From contig CAIVEW010000025.1 in the NCBI GenBank assembly GCA_903905065.1, forward strand, positions 1 to 64,000: a DNA stretch of 64,000 nt. The letters run 5' to 3'. The notes under the pieces were generated by a model, which was not told the DNA's origin, did not search any database, and saw only the letters and a program-made list of their open reading frames with translations. Within the stretch, counting starts at the first letter, position 1; the number at the start of each line of letters is the position of its first letter. Both the position numbers and the translations under genes were made by a program. Positions 8,410 to 16,906 of the stretch are shown here, piece by piece. The DNA comes from an uncultured Bacteroidota bacterium. Lineage in GTDB: Bacteria; Bacteroidota; Bacteroidia; Chitinophagales; Chitinophagaceae.

Positions 8410-8928
8410 TCACCCTCTCCCCTGGGAGAGGGCCGGGGTGAGGCTCTTACCCAGCACATGATCGTTCATAAAATAGCCGTTGCCGATATCTATGTCTTCA
8501 TCCAGGTACCTGGTAAATCCTGCTTTTTCGTAAAAGGCTATGGCGGGATAGTTATACCGGTTTACATTTAGCCGAATTGTAGTCGTCCCTTGTGCGGTCA
8601 ATTCATTTGCAATATGGCCTATCATAGCTTTGCCAACTCCCTTGCCTTGCTGGCTGCTAACGACATATAATTTGTGCAGTTTTGCAATGCCGGGTTCATT
8701 TTCTGCCCATGCCGCAAATCCCACTGGTCCATCGTCATCATTACAAATAATGAATTCATCCCCTCGCAACATCTGTTGCTGCAACGCCTCGGGAGAATAA
8801 AACAGCTGTAGCATATAGGCTACTTGTTCCTCACCTACTATGTGGGTGTAAGTCTGTGGCCATACCCGCATTGCCAATTCGCGAATTAAAGGGATATCGG
8901 CCATTACGGCCTTCTTTATGGATAACAT
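8410..8928 (-). CDS. GNAT-family N-acetyltransferase
   Basis: The protein has the GNAT fold order: an N-terminal strand and helices (IKKAVMADIPLIRELAMRVW), the central strand GPVGFAAWAE, motif A that binds acetyl-CoA (YVVSSQQGKGVGKAMIGHI, with QxxGxG at about residues 112-117), and motif B (LNVNRYNYPAIAFYEKAGF). The substrate is not evident. The last 11 residues (SLTPALSQGRG) are encoded by a palindromic repeat (8411-8443), so the natural C-terminus has probably been overwritten by a repeat insertion. It lies 3 bp downstream of the thioredoxin-fold gene, suggesting co-transcription. Confidence 0.9.
   Translation of the reverse strand: MLSIKKAVMADIPLIRELAMRVWPQTYTHIVGEEQVAYMLQLFYSPEALQQQMLRGDEFIICNDDDGPVGFAAWAENEPGIAKLHKLYVVSSQQGKGVGKAMIGHIANELTAQGTTTIRLNVNRYNYPAIAFYEKAGFTRYLDEDIDIGNGYFMNDHVLGKSLTPALSQGRG
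8411..8443. repeat. CCCTCTCCC/GGGAGAGGG palindromic repeat inside the GNAT 3' end
   Basis: The arms CCCTCTCCC (8413-8421) and GGGAGAGGG (8424-8432) are exact complements around two bases and are followed by CCGGGGTGAGG. Read on the minus strand it encodes the tail LTPALSQGRG, a peptide type known to recur as an artefact of such repeats in unrelated proteins. A related element forms the end of folD at about 55536-55572. Confidence 0.75.
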
Positions 8929-8931
8929 GGT

Positions 8932-9426
8932 CTAGTTAACGTTTTTTAATACAGCCCAATCCTTTAGTGCCTTCTCTATTTTAGGAGCAAAATAGTTATT
9001 GGCCCCGATCTTAAATTCCCCTGCGGTTTTCGCGAGCACTTTTTTGCCGTTCTCATCCAGTACAAGGAGTATCGGGTAACCGTCATATTTTGGGCAATCC
9101 AGTTGTTTTCTCAGCACATCTTCATTCTTACTGCTCGGACTAAAATTGATCCTTAAAAAAACATAGTTGTCCAGAAGCGCTTTTTGAACATAGTCCTTCG
9201 TCAGCGCGAGATTAAATTGTACGCTTTCCGGGCTCCAATCGCCACCTACGAGAATAAATACGTGTTTGTGCAGTTTGCCGGCTGTGGCTATGGCATTGCT
9301 GAGATCAACTTTGGCATTGGCATTCGGATCAAAAATATATTTTACCGGATGTATATTATGTTCCTGCGAAAAACTTATTTTTGATGCCACGGGCATAAGC
9401 AACAGGGAAAGTATGAGGAATTTCAT
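8932..9426 (-). CDS. Secreted thioredoxin-fold protein without the CxxC motif
   Basis: A signal peptide (MKFLILSLLLMPVASKISFS) precedes a domain with the order of secreted thioredoxin_7/DUF255-like proteins: LHKHVFILVGGDWSPESVQFN, then YVFLRINFSPSSKNEDVLRK, then YDGYPILLVLDENGKKV with the cis-Pro loop (GYPILLV). Where the redox WCxxC motif is expected, GDWSPESVQ is found, so neither active-site Cys is present; the only Cys is in LDCPKYDGYP. It therefore cannot be a normal disulphide reductase and may bind or chaperone a partner instead. It is upstream of, and probably co-transcribed with, the GNAT gene. Confidence 0.78.
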   Translation of the reverse strand: MKFLILSLLLMPVASKISFSQEHNIHPVKYIFDPNANAKVDLSNAIATAGKLHKHVFILVGGDWSPESVQFNLALTKDYVQKALLDNYVFLRINFSPSSKNEDVLRKQLDCPKYDGYPILLVLDENGKKVLAKTAGEFKIGANNYFAPKIEKALKDWAVLKNVN

Positions 9427-9628
9427 GCCCTAAAATTAAACCGTTTTTTAATTAAGGAACGTTAACGAAATTAAGTGTATCTAGTTGCGAAGTTATTTTT
9501 TCTTTTTTTAAAGGAGTAAAAACTGAGAATATTGAAATATTTAAAGATTTTGCAAGGCCGAAAAATGGAAAAGAACGAGTAAATTGGTGGAGTTTATTTT
9601 GTTATCATTCCTAAACAATACTGCAAAA

Positions 9629-9841
9629 ATGAAAAAGGCAACGTATACTATTGTTATTGTTCTTGTGGCTATGTTATCGTTTTTTTCCTGCAAAAAGGAC
9701 TACCATTGCTCCTGCACTTATAATAATACGGTGATGTACAATGTTGACCTCGGCGACCAGACGAACAAAAATGCAAAAAAAACATGCAGCAACTACGATT
9801 CCACGATCAAGGGTGAAGTTTGGACTTGCACTATTTATTAA
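9629..9841 (+). CDS. Small lipoprotein of unknown function
   Basis: The 70-residue product (start at the ATG at 9629; the frame is open further upstream to 9584) has a classic lipoprotein signal: MKKATYTIVIVLVAMLSFFS followed by Cys21. The short mature part is Lys/Asp/Asn/Thr-rich with five further Cys residues (HCSC, KTCS, WTCTIY). Such tiny Cys-containing lipoproteins are frequent in this phylum and no function can be assigned. Confidence 0.7.
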   Translation: MKKATYTIVIVLVAMLSFFSCKKDYHCSCTYNNTVMYNVDLGDQTNKNAKKTCSNYDSTIKGEVWTCTIY

Positions 9842-9949
9842 TCGCTGATTGTTAGAGCAATAAGCCCGTTTTATTAATCTCCTGTTTTTTCTTAAGCCGC
9901 AATCGATAAAAATAATGGCGGTACATACATACATATAGGCTCACATAAA

Positions 9950-9971
9950 TACCTTTGTTCATAATTTGAAC
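9950..9971 (+). promoter_or_regulatory. -7 box and small inverted repeat upstream of the RND efflux operon
   Basis: TACCTTTG (9950-9957) matches TAnnTTTG and is overlapped by the inverted repeat GTTCA-n5-TGAAC (9957-9971), which could be an operator next to the transcription start. No good -33 element is visible. The TolC start codon is about 40 bp downstream. Confidence 0.4.
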
Positions 9972-9997
9972 ATGCTAAAATAGCAGCAGTAAGTATT

Positions 9998-11389
9998 ATG
10001 TCGATCCGCCCTTGTTATAAATCCATATTTCTGTTTCTTTTTTTATTGGCGTCACACGGCACTTTTGCTCAGCAGTATAATATGAGCGCAATACCTGGTT
10101 TAGTAGGTGGTAAAGAATCAGGGATTGACTCCAACACTACTGTTCTTACGCTTGCCGACTGTATCCGGTTCGCACTGAAAAACCAGCCGGCGCTCAACCA
10201 ATCCTTGCTCGACGAATCTATTGCACGCACGAACAATGCTATTGGCTTATCAGGCTGGCTGCCACAGGTAACGGGCGCTGCCACTTACCAGCACTACTTG
10301 CAGTTGCCCATAGCTTTTTCTACGATCAATGGTGTGTTAACGCCGCTGACTTCAGGCGTTTACAATTATTCTATTCCCTCCGTGTCCGCTTCTCAAACCA
10401 TTTTTAACACAGACGTATTACTGGCTGCAAGGGCCGCAAAACTAAATACGCTCGAAGCGAAACAGAATACGGTCAGCACCAAAATAAACCTGGTATCCGG
10501 TGTGAGCAAGGCGTTTTACGACCTTTTGTTATCAATAGAGCAGATAGGTGTTTATAAAGAAGATACCGCCCGCCTTCGAAAGAACCAGTCAGACGCGTAC
10601 AACCGCTATAAAAGTGGTATCGTTGACAAAGTGGACTATAAACAAGCTACTATATCGCTGAACAATTCCCTTTCCCAACTAAAAAGTGCCACAGAAGCGG
10701 TAACCGCAAAATACGCCCTGCTGAAACAGCTAATGGGTTTCACCTACAACACACGCTTCACGGTGCAGTTTGATACGGCCCAGGTGATGCAGGAGATATA
10801 CATCGATACCAATGCTCGCCTTCAATTTGAGAAACGGATAGAATACCAGGAACTGCAGACCGCCAAAAGGATGCAGCGGGAAACCACACTTTATTACCAG
10901 CTCGGCTTTTTACCTTCTCTCTCTGCTTACTACAACTACAACTATGAGTTTGAGAGCAATATTTTTTCTGATTTATACTCGAAGGCATACCCTTATTCCC
11001 TGTTTGGCCTGCAGTTGAACATACCCATTTTTACCGGTTTGCGGCGCCTGGAAAATGTGCATAAAGCCAAACTCCAGGAGCAACGCACAGACTGGGATGA
11101 AGTGAACCTGAGACTAGCTATATATGCCCAATACAGCCAGGCGCTGGCCAGTTACAAAAGCAATCTGTACTACCTGCGTGAACAGGGTGAGAACGTGGAG
11201 ATGGCGCGCGAAGTATACAATATTGTGAAGCTGCAATACCGCGAAGGTGTGAAGGCATACCTGGATGTGATCATAGCGGAATCTGATCTGCAGACGTCTG
11301 AAATAAATTATTTGAATGCGCTCTTCCAGTTGATAGAAAGCAAGATAGACCTGGAAAAAGCGATGGGAGATATTCCCACAGAAATATAA
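9998..11389 (+). CDS. TolC-family outer-membrane efflux channel
   Basis: The product is a secreted outer-membrane factor of 463 residues. It has a signal peptide (SIFLFLFLLASHGTFAQ) and then two OEP-type repeats: LTLADCIRFALKNQPALNQ opens the first, and helices rich in Ala, Gln and Leu follow (for example KLQYREGVKAYLDVIIAESDL near the end). It forms the trimeric channel of a tripartite pump. It is followed after 13 bp by the adaptor gene and then the RND permease, making a complete pump operon. The substrate class is judged from the permease (HAE1 type). Confidence 0.93.
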   Translation: MSIRPCYKSIFLFLFLLASHGTFAQQYNMSAIPGLVGGKESGIDSNTTVLTLADCIRFALKNQPALNQSLLDESIARTNNAIGLSGWLPQVTGAATYQHYLQLPIAFSTINGVLTPLTSGVYNYSIPSVSASQTIFNTDVLLAARAAKLNTLEAKQNTVSTKINLVSGVSKAFYDLLLSIEQIGVYKEDTARLRKNQSDAYNRYKSGIVDKVDYKQATISLNNSLSQLKSATEAVTAKYALLKQLMGFTYNTRFTVQFDTAQVMQEIYIDTNARLQFEKRIEYQELQTAKRMQRETTLYYQLGFLPSLSAYYNYNYEFESNIFSDLYSKAYPYSLFGLQLNIPIFTGLRRLENVHKAKLQEQRTDWDEVNLRLAIYAQYSQALASYKSNLYYLREQGENVEMAREVYNIVKLQYREGVKAYLDVIIAESDLQTSEINYLNALFQLIESKIDLEKAMGDIPTEI

Positions 11390-11402
11390 AAACGAATTAC
11401 CC

Positions 11403-12590
11403 ATGAACAGGTCTTTATTGAAGATCATTACTATAACAGCCGTCAGCATTATTTTGTATTCCTGTGGGGGTACAAAACAAGCTGCGCCAAACCCGGCAAA
11501 TATGCCGGTGCCGGTAAATGTGTTTGAAGCACATGCCGGAAAAGCAACCTACTTTGATAAATTCCCCGGCACGGTGACCGCACTCATGCAGGTGGACATC
11601 CATCCCGAAGTGGAAGGATATGTCACCGGCATCTTCTTCAAAGAAGGTGACCATGTAACCAAGGGGCAGAAGTTGTATTCGATTGACGACAGCAAGTACC
11701 AGGCAAGTTATAATTCGGCACAGGCAAATGTTAAGGTCGCCAATTCCAACCTTGAGCAGGCACAAAAAGACGCCGACCGTTACGTGTATCTTAACGAACA
11801 TGATGCCGTAGCAAAGCAAATACTCGACCATGCAATGACAACCTTGCAGAATGCAAAAGACCAGGTAACCGCAGCAAAACAAGACCTCACAAAAACAAAG
11901 ACCGATCTTAGCTACTCAGTGATCAGGGCGCCCTTCGATGGCACCATAGGGATATCTCAGGTGAAAGTGGGCAACACTGTAAATGTTGGCCAAACCGTGC
12001 TCAATACTATTTCTTCCGACAACCCCATGGCTGTCGACTTTGTTGTGAATGAAAAACAGATACCCAGATTCCTGGGCCTGAAACAGCACCCTCCTGCCGC
12101 ATCAGACTCTGTTTTTTCCTTGTTGCTTCCGGACAACAGCCTGTATGCAGGATCTGGCCAGATATCGTTTATCGACCGAGGCGTTAACCCGCTCACTGGA
12201 ACAATTACCGTAAGGCTTGTTTTTCAGAACGATGCATCAATACTCAGGGCAGGAATGAGCTGCACCGTGCGCGTGCGCAACGGAGACACTACCGCACAAA
12301 TGCTGGTGCCAAGCAAGGCTATTGTAGAGCAGATGGGCGAATACTTTATGTACGTAGCCAAAGATACCTTGATAGCAAGCACCGACACCGCTAAGAACAA
12401 GGACGCTCAACCACAAGGACCTTCGTTACACGCTGTGCAACGGAAGGTGACCCTTGGCCAGACTATTGCAGACAAGGTGATTGTACTGGCAGGCATAGGC
12501 GAAGGTGATAAAGTAATAATAGACGGTGTGCAGCGGCTGCGCCCGGGTGCGCCTATAATACTGGGTGGCCCCAAACCGGCCGCACATTAA
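11403..12590 (+). CDS. RND efflux periplasmic adaptor (MexA/AcrA-like lipoprotein)
   Basis: The adaptor joins the permease to the TolC-type channel. A lipobox ends at Cys21 (IILYSC). The membrane-fusion domains are in normal order: the first half of the lipoyl domain (VDIHPEVEGYVTGIFFKEGDHVTKGQKLYSID region), an alpha-hairpin at about residues 90-165, the second half of the lipoyl domain (YSVIRAPFDGTIGISQVKVGNTV), and the beta-barrel and membrane-proximal domain (LTGTITVRLVFQN, then LVPSKAIVEQMGEYFMYVA). It is the second gene of the efflux operon. A roughly 79-bp inverted repeat separates it from the permease gene. Confidence 0.94.
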   Translation: MNRSLLKIITITAVSIILYSCGGTKQAAPNPANMPVPVNVFEAHAGKATYFDKFPGTVTALMQVDIHPEVEGYVTGIFFKEGDHVTKGQKLYSIDDSKYQASYNSAQANVKVANSNLEQAQKDADRYVYLNEHDAVAKQILDHAMTTLQNAKDQVTAAKQDLTKTKTDLSYSVIRAPFDGTIGISQVKVGNTVNVGQTVLNTISSDNPMAVDFVVNEKQIPRFLGLKQHPPAASDSVFSLLLPDNSLYAGSGQISFIDRGVNPLTGTITVRLVFQNDASILRAGMSCTVRVRNGDTTAQMLVPSKAIVEQMGEYFMYVAKDTLIASTDTAKNKDAQPQGPSLHAVQRKVTLGQTIADKVIVLAGIGEGDKVIIDGVQRLRPGAPIILGGPKPAAH

Positions 12591-12669
12591 GTTAAAAGTC
12601 AAAAGTTGAAACCTAAAAGAAGTGGTATAACCTTTGACTTAAATGAATTTAAGGGTTTTGACTTTTAAC
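12591..12669. repeat. Inverted repeat in the adaptor-permease gap
   Basis: GTTAAAAGTCAAAA (12591-12604) is the exact reverse complement of TTTTGACTTTTAAC (12656-12669), with a loop of about 51 nt that contains a second partial match (CCTTTGACTTAAAT / AATTTAAGGG). It fills almost the entire gap. It could form an mRNA hairpin that tunes permease expression, or be a decayed AT-rich intergenic repeat; similar TTTTAACTTTTGA text precedes exbD1 at about 6027-6041. Confidence 0.6.
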
Positions 12670-12684
12670 CTTTAACTTAAAAAG

Positions 12685-15600
12685 ATGATCGCCGATACAT
12701 TCATAAAAAGGCCGGTAACGGCAATAGTTATCTCCCTGGTGCTGGTGCTCGTGGGTGCCATCTGCATTATGAACCTGTCAGTAGGGCAATACCCGGAGAT
12801 AACACCGCCGGTGGTTTCGGTTACCGGGCAGTTTACCGGTGCCGACGCCCTCACCGTAGAGCAAACAATGGCTACTCCGGTGGAAACACAGATCAACGGC
12901 TCGCCAGGCATGGAGTACCTGCAAAGTAACAGTACAGGTAATGGGCAGTTAACCATCAATGCGACTTTTAACATAGGTACCAATATCAACGTGGCCACAC
13001 TGGATGTGCAGAACAGGGTGAGCATTGCAACACCTCAGTTGCCGGATGTGGTGAAACGTCTGGGGCTGATAGTGAGAAAAAAGAATCCGAGCATATTGAT
13101 GCTGGTGGCGCTTTATTCTCCCAATGGCGGCCATAATGTGCAGTTCGTTGACAACTACACCAACATATTTATAAGAGATGCCTTGTTGCGTGTGGATGGT
13201 GTCGGCGATGTGTTTTCCCGAACTGATGACTTCAGTATGCGCGTATGGCTAAAACCAGACAAACTTGCGTCTTATGGCCTTACCGCTACCGATGTGAACA
13301 ATGCGATAGCCGAGCAGAATGTGCAGGTTGCTGCTGGCTCCGTTGGTGTGCCGCCACAAACAAATGTGCAGGCGTTTGAGTACAGTTTGCTGGTAAATGG
13401 CCGTTTGTTTACGACTGCCGATTTTGAAAAGATCATTGTTAAAACCATCCCATCCACCGGTGCGCTGGTGTACCTGAAAGATGTGGCCCGCCTCGAGCTG
13501 GGTAAGTTTTCTTACTCCAGCAATTCATTCGTAGATAGCAAGCGCGCATCCTATTTGCTGGTGTACCAGGCCCCCGGAAGCAATGCCCTCGCTACTGCGG
13601 AGGCTATTACGAAAAAGATGGATGAGCTGAAAAGATCTTTCCCTGCAGATATTGATTACAGCATACCCTTTGAGTCTGTTACCGTTGTGAAGGTGTCCAT
13701 GCACGAAGTGGTGATAACGTTGTTGGAAGCGCTGGGACTGGTTGCGATCGTGGTGTTTCTGTTCCTGCAAAACTGGCGTGCTACGTTGATCCCGGTGCTT
13801 GCGATTCCCGTGTCGATAATAGGTACATTCATCTTTTTCATACCCCTCGGTTTCACCATCAACACACTGACGATGTTTGGTTTTGTGCTGGCCATTGGTA
13901 TCGTTGTGGATGATGCGATCATAGTGGTGGAGGCAGTGCAGCACTATATGGATGAACAGCACATGACGGCAAAAGAAGCGGCCTTTAAAGCCATGCAGGA
14001 CATATCAGGCCCTGTAATTGCTATTGCGCTTATTCTTGCAGCGGTGTTTGTTCCCGTGGGTTTTGTTCCCGGCATCGTAGGCAGGCTCTACCAGCAGTTT
14101 GCCATTACAATAGCAATCTCGGTGATCATTTCCGCATTCGTAGCATTGTCGCTGACGCCCGCGCTGTGTACCCTGCTGCTAAAACCGAGTCATGCCAAAA
14201 AGGATGCTAAAGGCCTCAATAAGCTTTTTTACAGGTTCAACACATGGTTTGAAAAAGTGACGGCCGGCTATACCGGCTGGGTAAAACAATGTATCCGCGG
14301 ATCTAAATTTGTTGTGATTATACTGGTATGTATTTGCGTAGGCACCGTGATGTTGTTTAAAACGAAGAATACCGGATTTATCCCTACTGAAGATGATGGC
14401 CGTATATATATCACCTTCGAATTACCTGAAGCTGCGTCTACGGCGCGTGAGCTCGATGTGCTGAACCGGATAATGAAGGCGGTGGGCGAAACTCCGGGCG
14501 TAGCCCATTACGCGGCACTTGGTGGCCTTAACGTGATTACCTTCTCTTCCAAATCAAACAGTGGCACCATCTTCTGTCAGCTAAAACCCTGGGATGAACG
14601 AAGCAAACCAGAGGAACAGGTGAAAGATGGTAACGCAGGGATAATTGCTGTACTGAATAAGCGCATAGCTGCTGCCGGTGTGAAAGAGGCCAACGTAGTG
14701 GTGATACCGCCGCCCCCAATACCCGGCCTTGGACAAACCGCCGGCTTTAGTATACAGATAGAGCAGCGGCAAACGACTGACGATGTGCAGGCTTTTGAGA
14801 AAGTGGTAAAGAACTTTGTAGCGGAGGCCAATAAAAATCCGGTTATTGGCAAAGCATTCAGCTTCTATAGCGCGCACACGCCCAGCTACAGCATCACCGT
14901 TGATCGTGAAAAATGCAAGCGGCTTGGTGTTTCTATTGCTGATGCTTTTGCTACCATTCAGACGTACATGGGCAGCTTCTATGTAAATGATATAACCTTG
15001 TACAACCGTAATTTCCATGTGGTAGTGCAGGCAGATACCGCTTTCCGCACCATGATATCCGACATGGATAAATACTATGTGCGCAACCAAACAGGACAGA
15101 TGCTGCCATTGGGAACGCTCATCAGCTACAAGCCTGTAGAGACGGCCCCGCTTATTTCCCACTTCAATATCTTCCGCTCTGCCGAAATTGACGGCTCACC
15201 TAAGGAAGGCCATAGCAGTGGTGAGGCCCTCGCCGCATTGCAGCAGATAGCCGAAACTACATTGCCGCAGGGCTATGGCTACGAATTTTCCGGCCTTAGC
15301 TACGAAGAGCAGCAGGCAGGCGGTAAAACCGTTTACATATTTCTCCTGTCCATAATTTTTGTATTCCTGTTTCTCGCCGCTTTATATGAAAGCTGGGCTG
15401 TGCCGTTCTCGGTGCTTTTGGCGGTACCTATTGGGGCGTTCGGCGCCATTCTTACACTTTGGTTTAATAGTAAACTTACCAACAACGTTTATGCACAGAT
15501 AGGTCTTATTACGCTTATCGGGCTTGCTGCAAAAAACGCGATCTTGATCGTGGAGTTTGCTAAGGAGCGTGTGGACAGTGGCGAAGATATTATACAGTCA

Positions 15601-15975
15601 ACGCTTGATGCGGTAAGGCTTCGTCTTCGTCCGATCATTATGACCTCCCTGGCGTTCATACTCGGAGTTATGCCGTTGGTGCTGGCCGAGGGAGCTGGTG
15701 CTGTTGCCCGCCGCACTATAGGCTTTACGGTCCTCGGTGGCATGCTCGCAGCCACATCGCTGGCTATCTTCATCGTTCCTGTGCTTTTTGTGCTTATTTC
15801 AAAGGTCGCCTACAGCAAAAAGCAACTCGCCTTCCTCAAAGCCCACCATGATGAGCTGGAGCAGAAACGCGAATTAGAAAACGGCGGGAGCGATCCCACC
15901 AGGGAGCTGGATATGAAGCTGAAAAAAGAAGAAGAGGACCGGGAAAAGGGCAAAGAGCCGGATGGTGTCTCGTAA
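12685..15975 (+). CDS. RND multidrug efflux permease (HAE1/AcrB family)
   Basis: This 1,096-residue inner-membrane proton antiporter has the AcrB architecture: helix 1 at the N-terminus (IADTFIKRPVTAIVISLVLVL), the porter domain beginning with QYPEITPPVVSVTGQFTGA, helices 2-6 from about 340 with the proton-relay motif GFVLAIGIVVDDAIIVVEA (two adjacent Asp in helix 4), a second porter/docking half, and helices 8-12 with GLAAKNAILIVEFAKE. The adjacent Asp pair (VVDDA) and the GYGYEFSGLSYEEQ segment are typical of HAE1, not of metal (HME) pumps. A charged C-terminal tail of about 45 residues (EEEDREKGKEPD) exceeds the usual end. It is the last gene of the operon. Confidence 0.96.
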   Translation: MIADTFIKRPVTAIVISLVLVLVGAICIMNLSVGQYPEITPPVVSVTGQFTGADALTVEQTMATPVETQINGSPGMEYLQSNSTGNGQLTINATFNIGTNINVATLDVQNRVSIATPQLPDVVKRLGLIVRKKNPSILMLVALYSPNGGHNVQFVDNYTNIFIRDALLRVDGVGDVFSRTDDFSMRVWLKPDKLASYGLTATDVNNAIAEQNVQVAAGSVGVPPQTNVQAFEYSLLVNGRLFTTADFEKIIVKTIPSTGALVYLKDVARLELGKFSYSSNSFVDSKRASYLLVYQAPGSNALATAEAITKKMDELKRSFPADIDYSIPFESVTVVKVSMHEVVITLLEALGLVAIVVFLFLQNWRATLIPVLAIPVSIIGTFIFFIPLGFTINTLTMFGFVLAIGIVVDDAIIVVEAVQHYMDEQHMTAKEAAFKAMQDISGPVIAIALILAAVFVPVGFVPGIVGRLYQQFAITIAISVIISAFVALSLTPALCTLLLKPSHAKKDAKGLNKLFYRFNTWFEKVTAGYTGWVKQCIRGSKFVVIILVCICVGTVMLFKTKNTGFIPTEDDGRIYITFELPEAASTARELDVLNRIMKAVGETPGVAHYAALGGLNVITFSSKSNSGTIFCQLKPWDERSKPEEQVKDGNAGIIAVLNKRIAAAGVKEANVVVIPPPPIPGLGQTAGFSIQIEQRQTTDDVQAFEKVVKNFVAEANKNPVIGKAFSFYSAHTPSYSITVDREKCKRLGVSIADAFATIQTYMGSFYVNDITLYNRNFHVVVQADTAFRTMISDMDKYYVRNQTGQMLPLGTLISYKPVETAPLISHFNIFRSAEIDGSPKEGHSSGEALAALQQIAETTLPQGYGYEFSGLSYEEQQAGGKTVYIFLLSIIFVFLFLAALYESWAVPFSVLLAVPIGAFGAILTLWFNSKLTNNVYAQIGLITLIGLAAKNAILIVEFAKERVDSGEDIIQSTLDAVRLRLRPIIMTSLAFILGVMPLVLAEGAGAVARRTIGFTVLGGMLAATSLAIFIVPVLFVLISKVAYSKKQLAFLKAHHDELEQKRELENGGSDPTRELDMKLKKEEEDREKGKEPDGVS

Positions 15976-16105
15976 TGCAAATTTTCATGTCGGTCCTCGA
16001 TTTTTTTAGACGGATACGCAAACGGTCTATTTATACGAGTGCATTCAGATCGTTTTTATGACAACTTTATGAAACAGCAGGAGTAGAATTTGCGGTTTTA
16101 GATAT

Positions 16106-16113
16106 TACTTTTG
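16106..16113 (+). promoter_or_regulatory. -7 box TACTTTTG upstream of the OmpH-like gene
   Basis: TACTTTTG matches TAnnTTTG and ends 28 bp before the ATG at 16142. TTTG at 16089-16092 is only 13 bp upstream, too near for a standard -33 element, so the assignment rests on the -7 box alone. Confidence 0.45.
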
Positions 16114-16141
16114 AGACTACACAATTAAAATCGGTTGATCA

Positions 16142-16732
16142 ATGAAAAATAGCACTTTTATTATAGGATGCCTGCTGGTATGTGCAGTTGCGGTAAGTTG
16201 CAATACACCACATGCCAAAGAATCAGTAGTGGCGGCAGCGCCGGTCACCGGTAAATTCGCCTACGTCAATATAGACAGCTTTGAGTCAAAGTATGAAGTG
16301 CTGAAAACCAAGCAGGATGAATTTAAGAAACGGCAGGCAGATATGGACGATGAACTGCAACGCTCCTATAGCGAAATGCAAGGCGATGCCAATGAAGTAC
16401 AAAAGAAAGCACAGGCAGGTACCCTGACACAGGCAGAGTATGATGCAGCGCAAAAGCGCCTGATGCAGATGCAGAAAACCCTGGAAACCCGCAGGCAGTC
16501 GCTCACCGATGAATTGCTGAAAGCGAAAGACGATTTTAACAAAGACCTGAAATCTCACCTTGATGCATTCCTGGATAATTATAACAAGGATAAACACTTC
16601 GATTTCATATTCACGTACAGCAACTCCGGAGGTTCACCATTGCTCTATGCTAACAAATCGCTCGACATTACGAAAGATGTAGTAGACGGTATGAACGATG
16701 CAGCAAAGAACGACAAAGGCAAAAGTAAATAG
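16142..16732 (+). CDS. OmpH/Skp-family periplasmic chaperone-like lipoprotein
   Basis: The protein has a lipobox (CAVAVSC, Cys20), a beta strand with the OmpH motif (GKFAYVNIDSFESKYEVLK), a long charged coiled-coil hairpin from about residue 55 to 150 (rich in Lys, Gln, Glu, Asp; KKAQAGTLTQAEYDAAQKRL), and the closing strand FDFIFTYSNSGGSPLLYA typical of Skp/OmpH. Skp proteins hold unfolded outer-membrane proteins. This one would be membrane-tethered, unlike soluble E. coli Skp, which is common in Bacteroidota. It is transcribed alone. Confidence 0.88.
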   Translation: MKNSTFIIGCLLVCAVAVSCNTPHAKESVVAAAPVTGKFAYVNIDSFESKYEVLKTKQDEFKKRQADMDDELQRSYSEMQGDANEVQKKAQAGTLTQAEYDAAQKRLMQMQKTLETRRQSLTDELLKAKDDFNKDLKSHLDAFLDNYNKDKHFDFIFTYSNSGGSPLLYANKSLDITKDVVDGMNDAAKNDKGKSK

Positions 16733-16777
16733 TCAACTAAACAAAGGTCCAGTTGACATTAACTCGCGAGGAGAATT

Positions 16778-16830
16778 CCCCCTTTAGCGAGAGCTTGTGA
16801 GTGGGCGAAGGGGGCTAGGGGGATGTTTTT
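16778..16830. repeat. C/G-rich hairpin repeat after the OmpH-like gene
   Basis: CCCCCTT (16778-16784) pairs with AAGGGGG (16808-16814) around a 23-nt loop, followed by CTAGGGGGATGTTTTT. It is related in style to the CCCCTTTAGGGG elements at 18413 and 29215-29340 and may serve as a terminator between the OmpH-like gene and the permease. Confidence 0.5.
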
Positions 16831-16906
16831 CCGCACCGTCCAATTCCGATTGACCAAACTCAACATTTCTAAGAAATAAATAGTATTTTTCTGAAAATCA
16901 CTTCGT

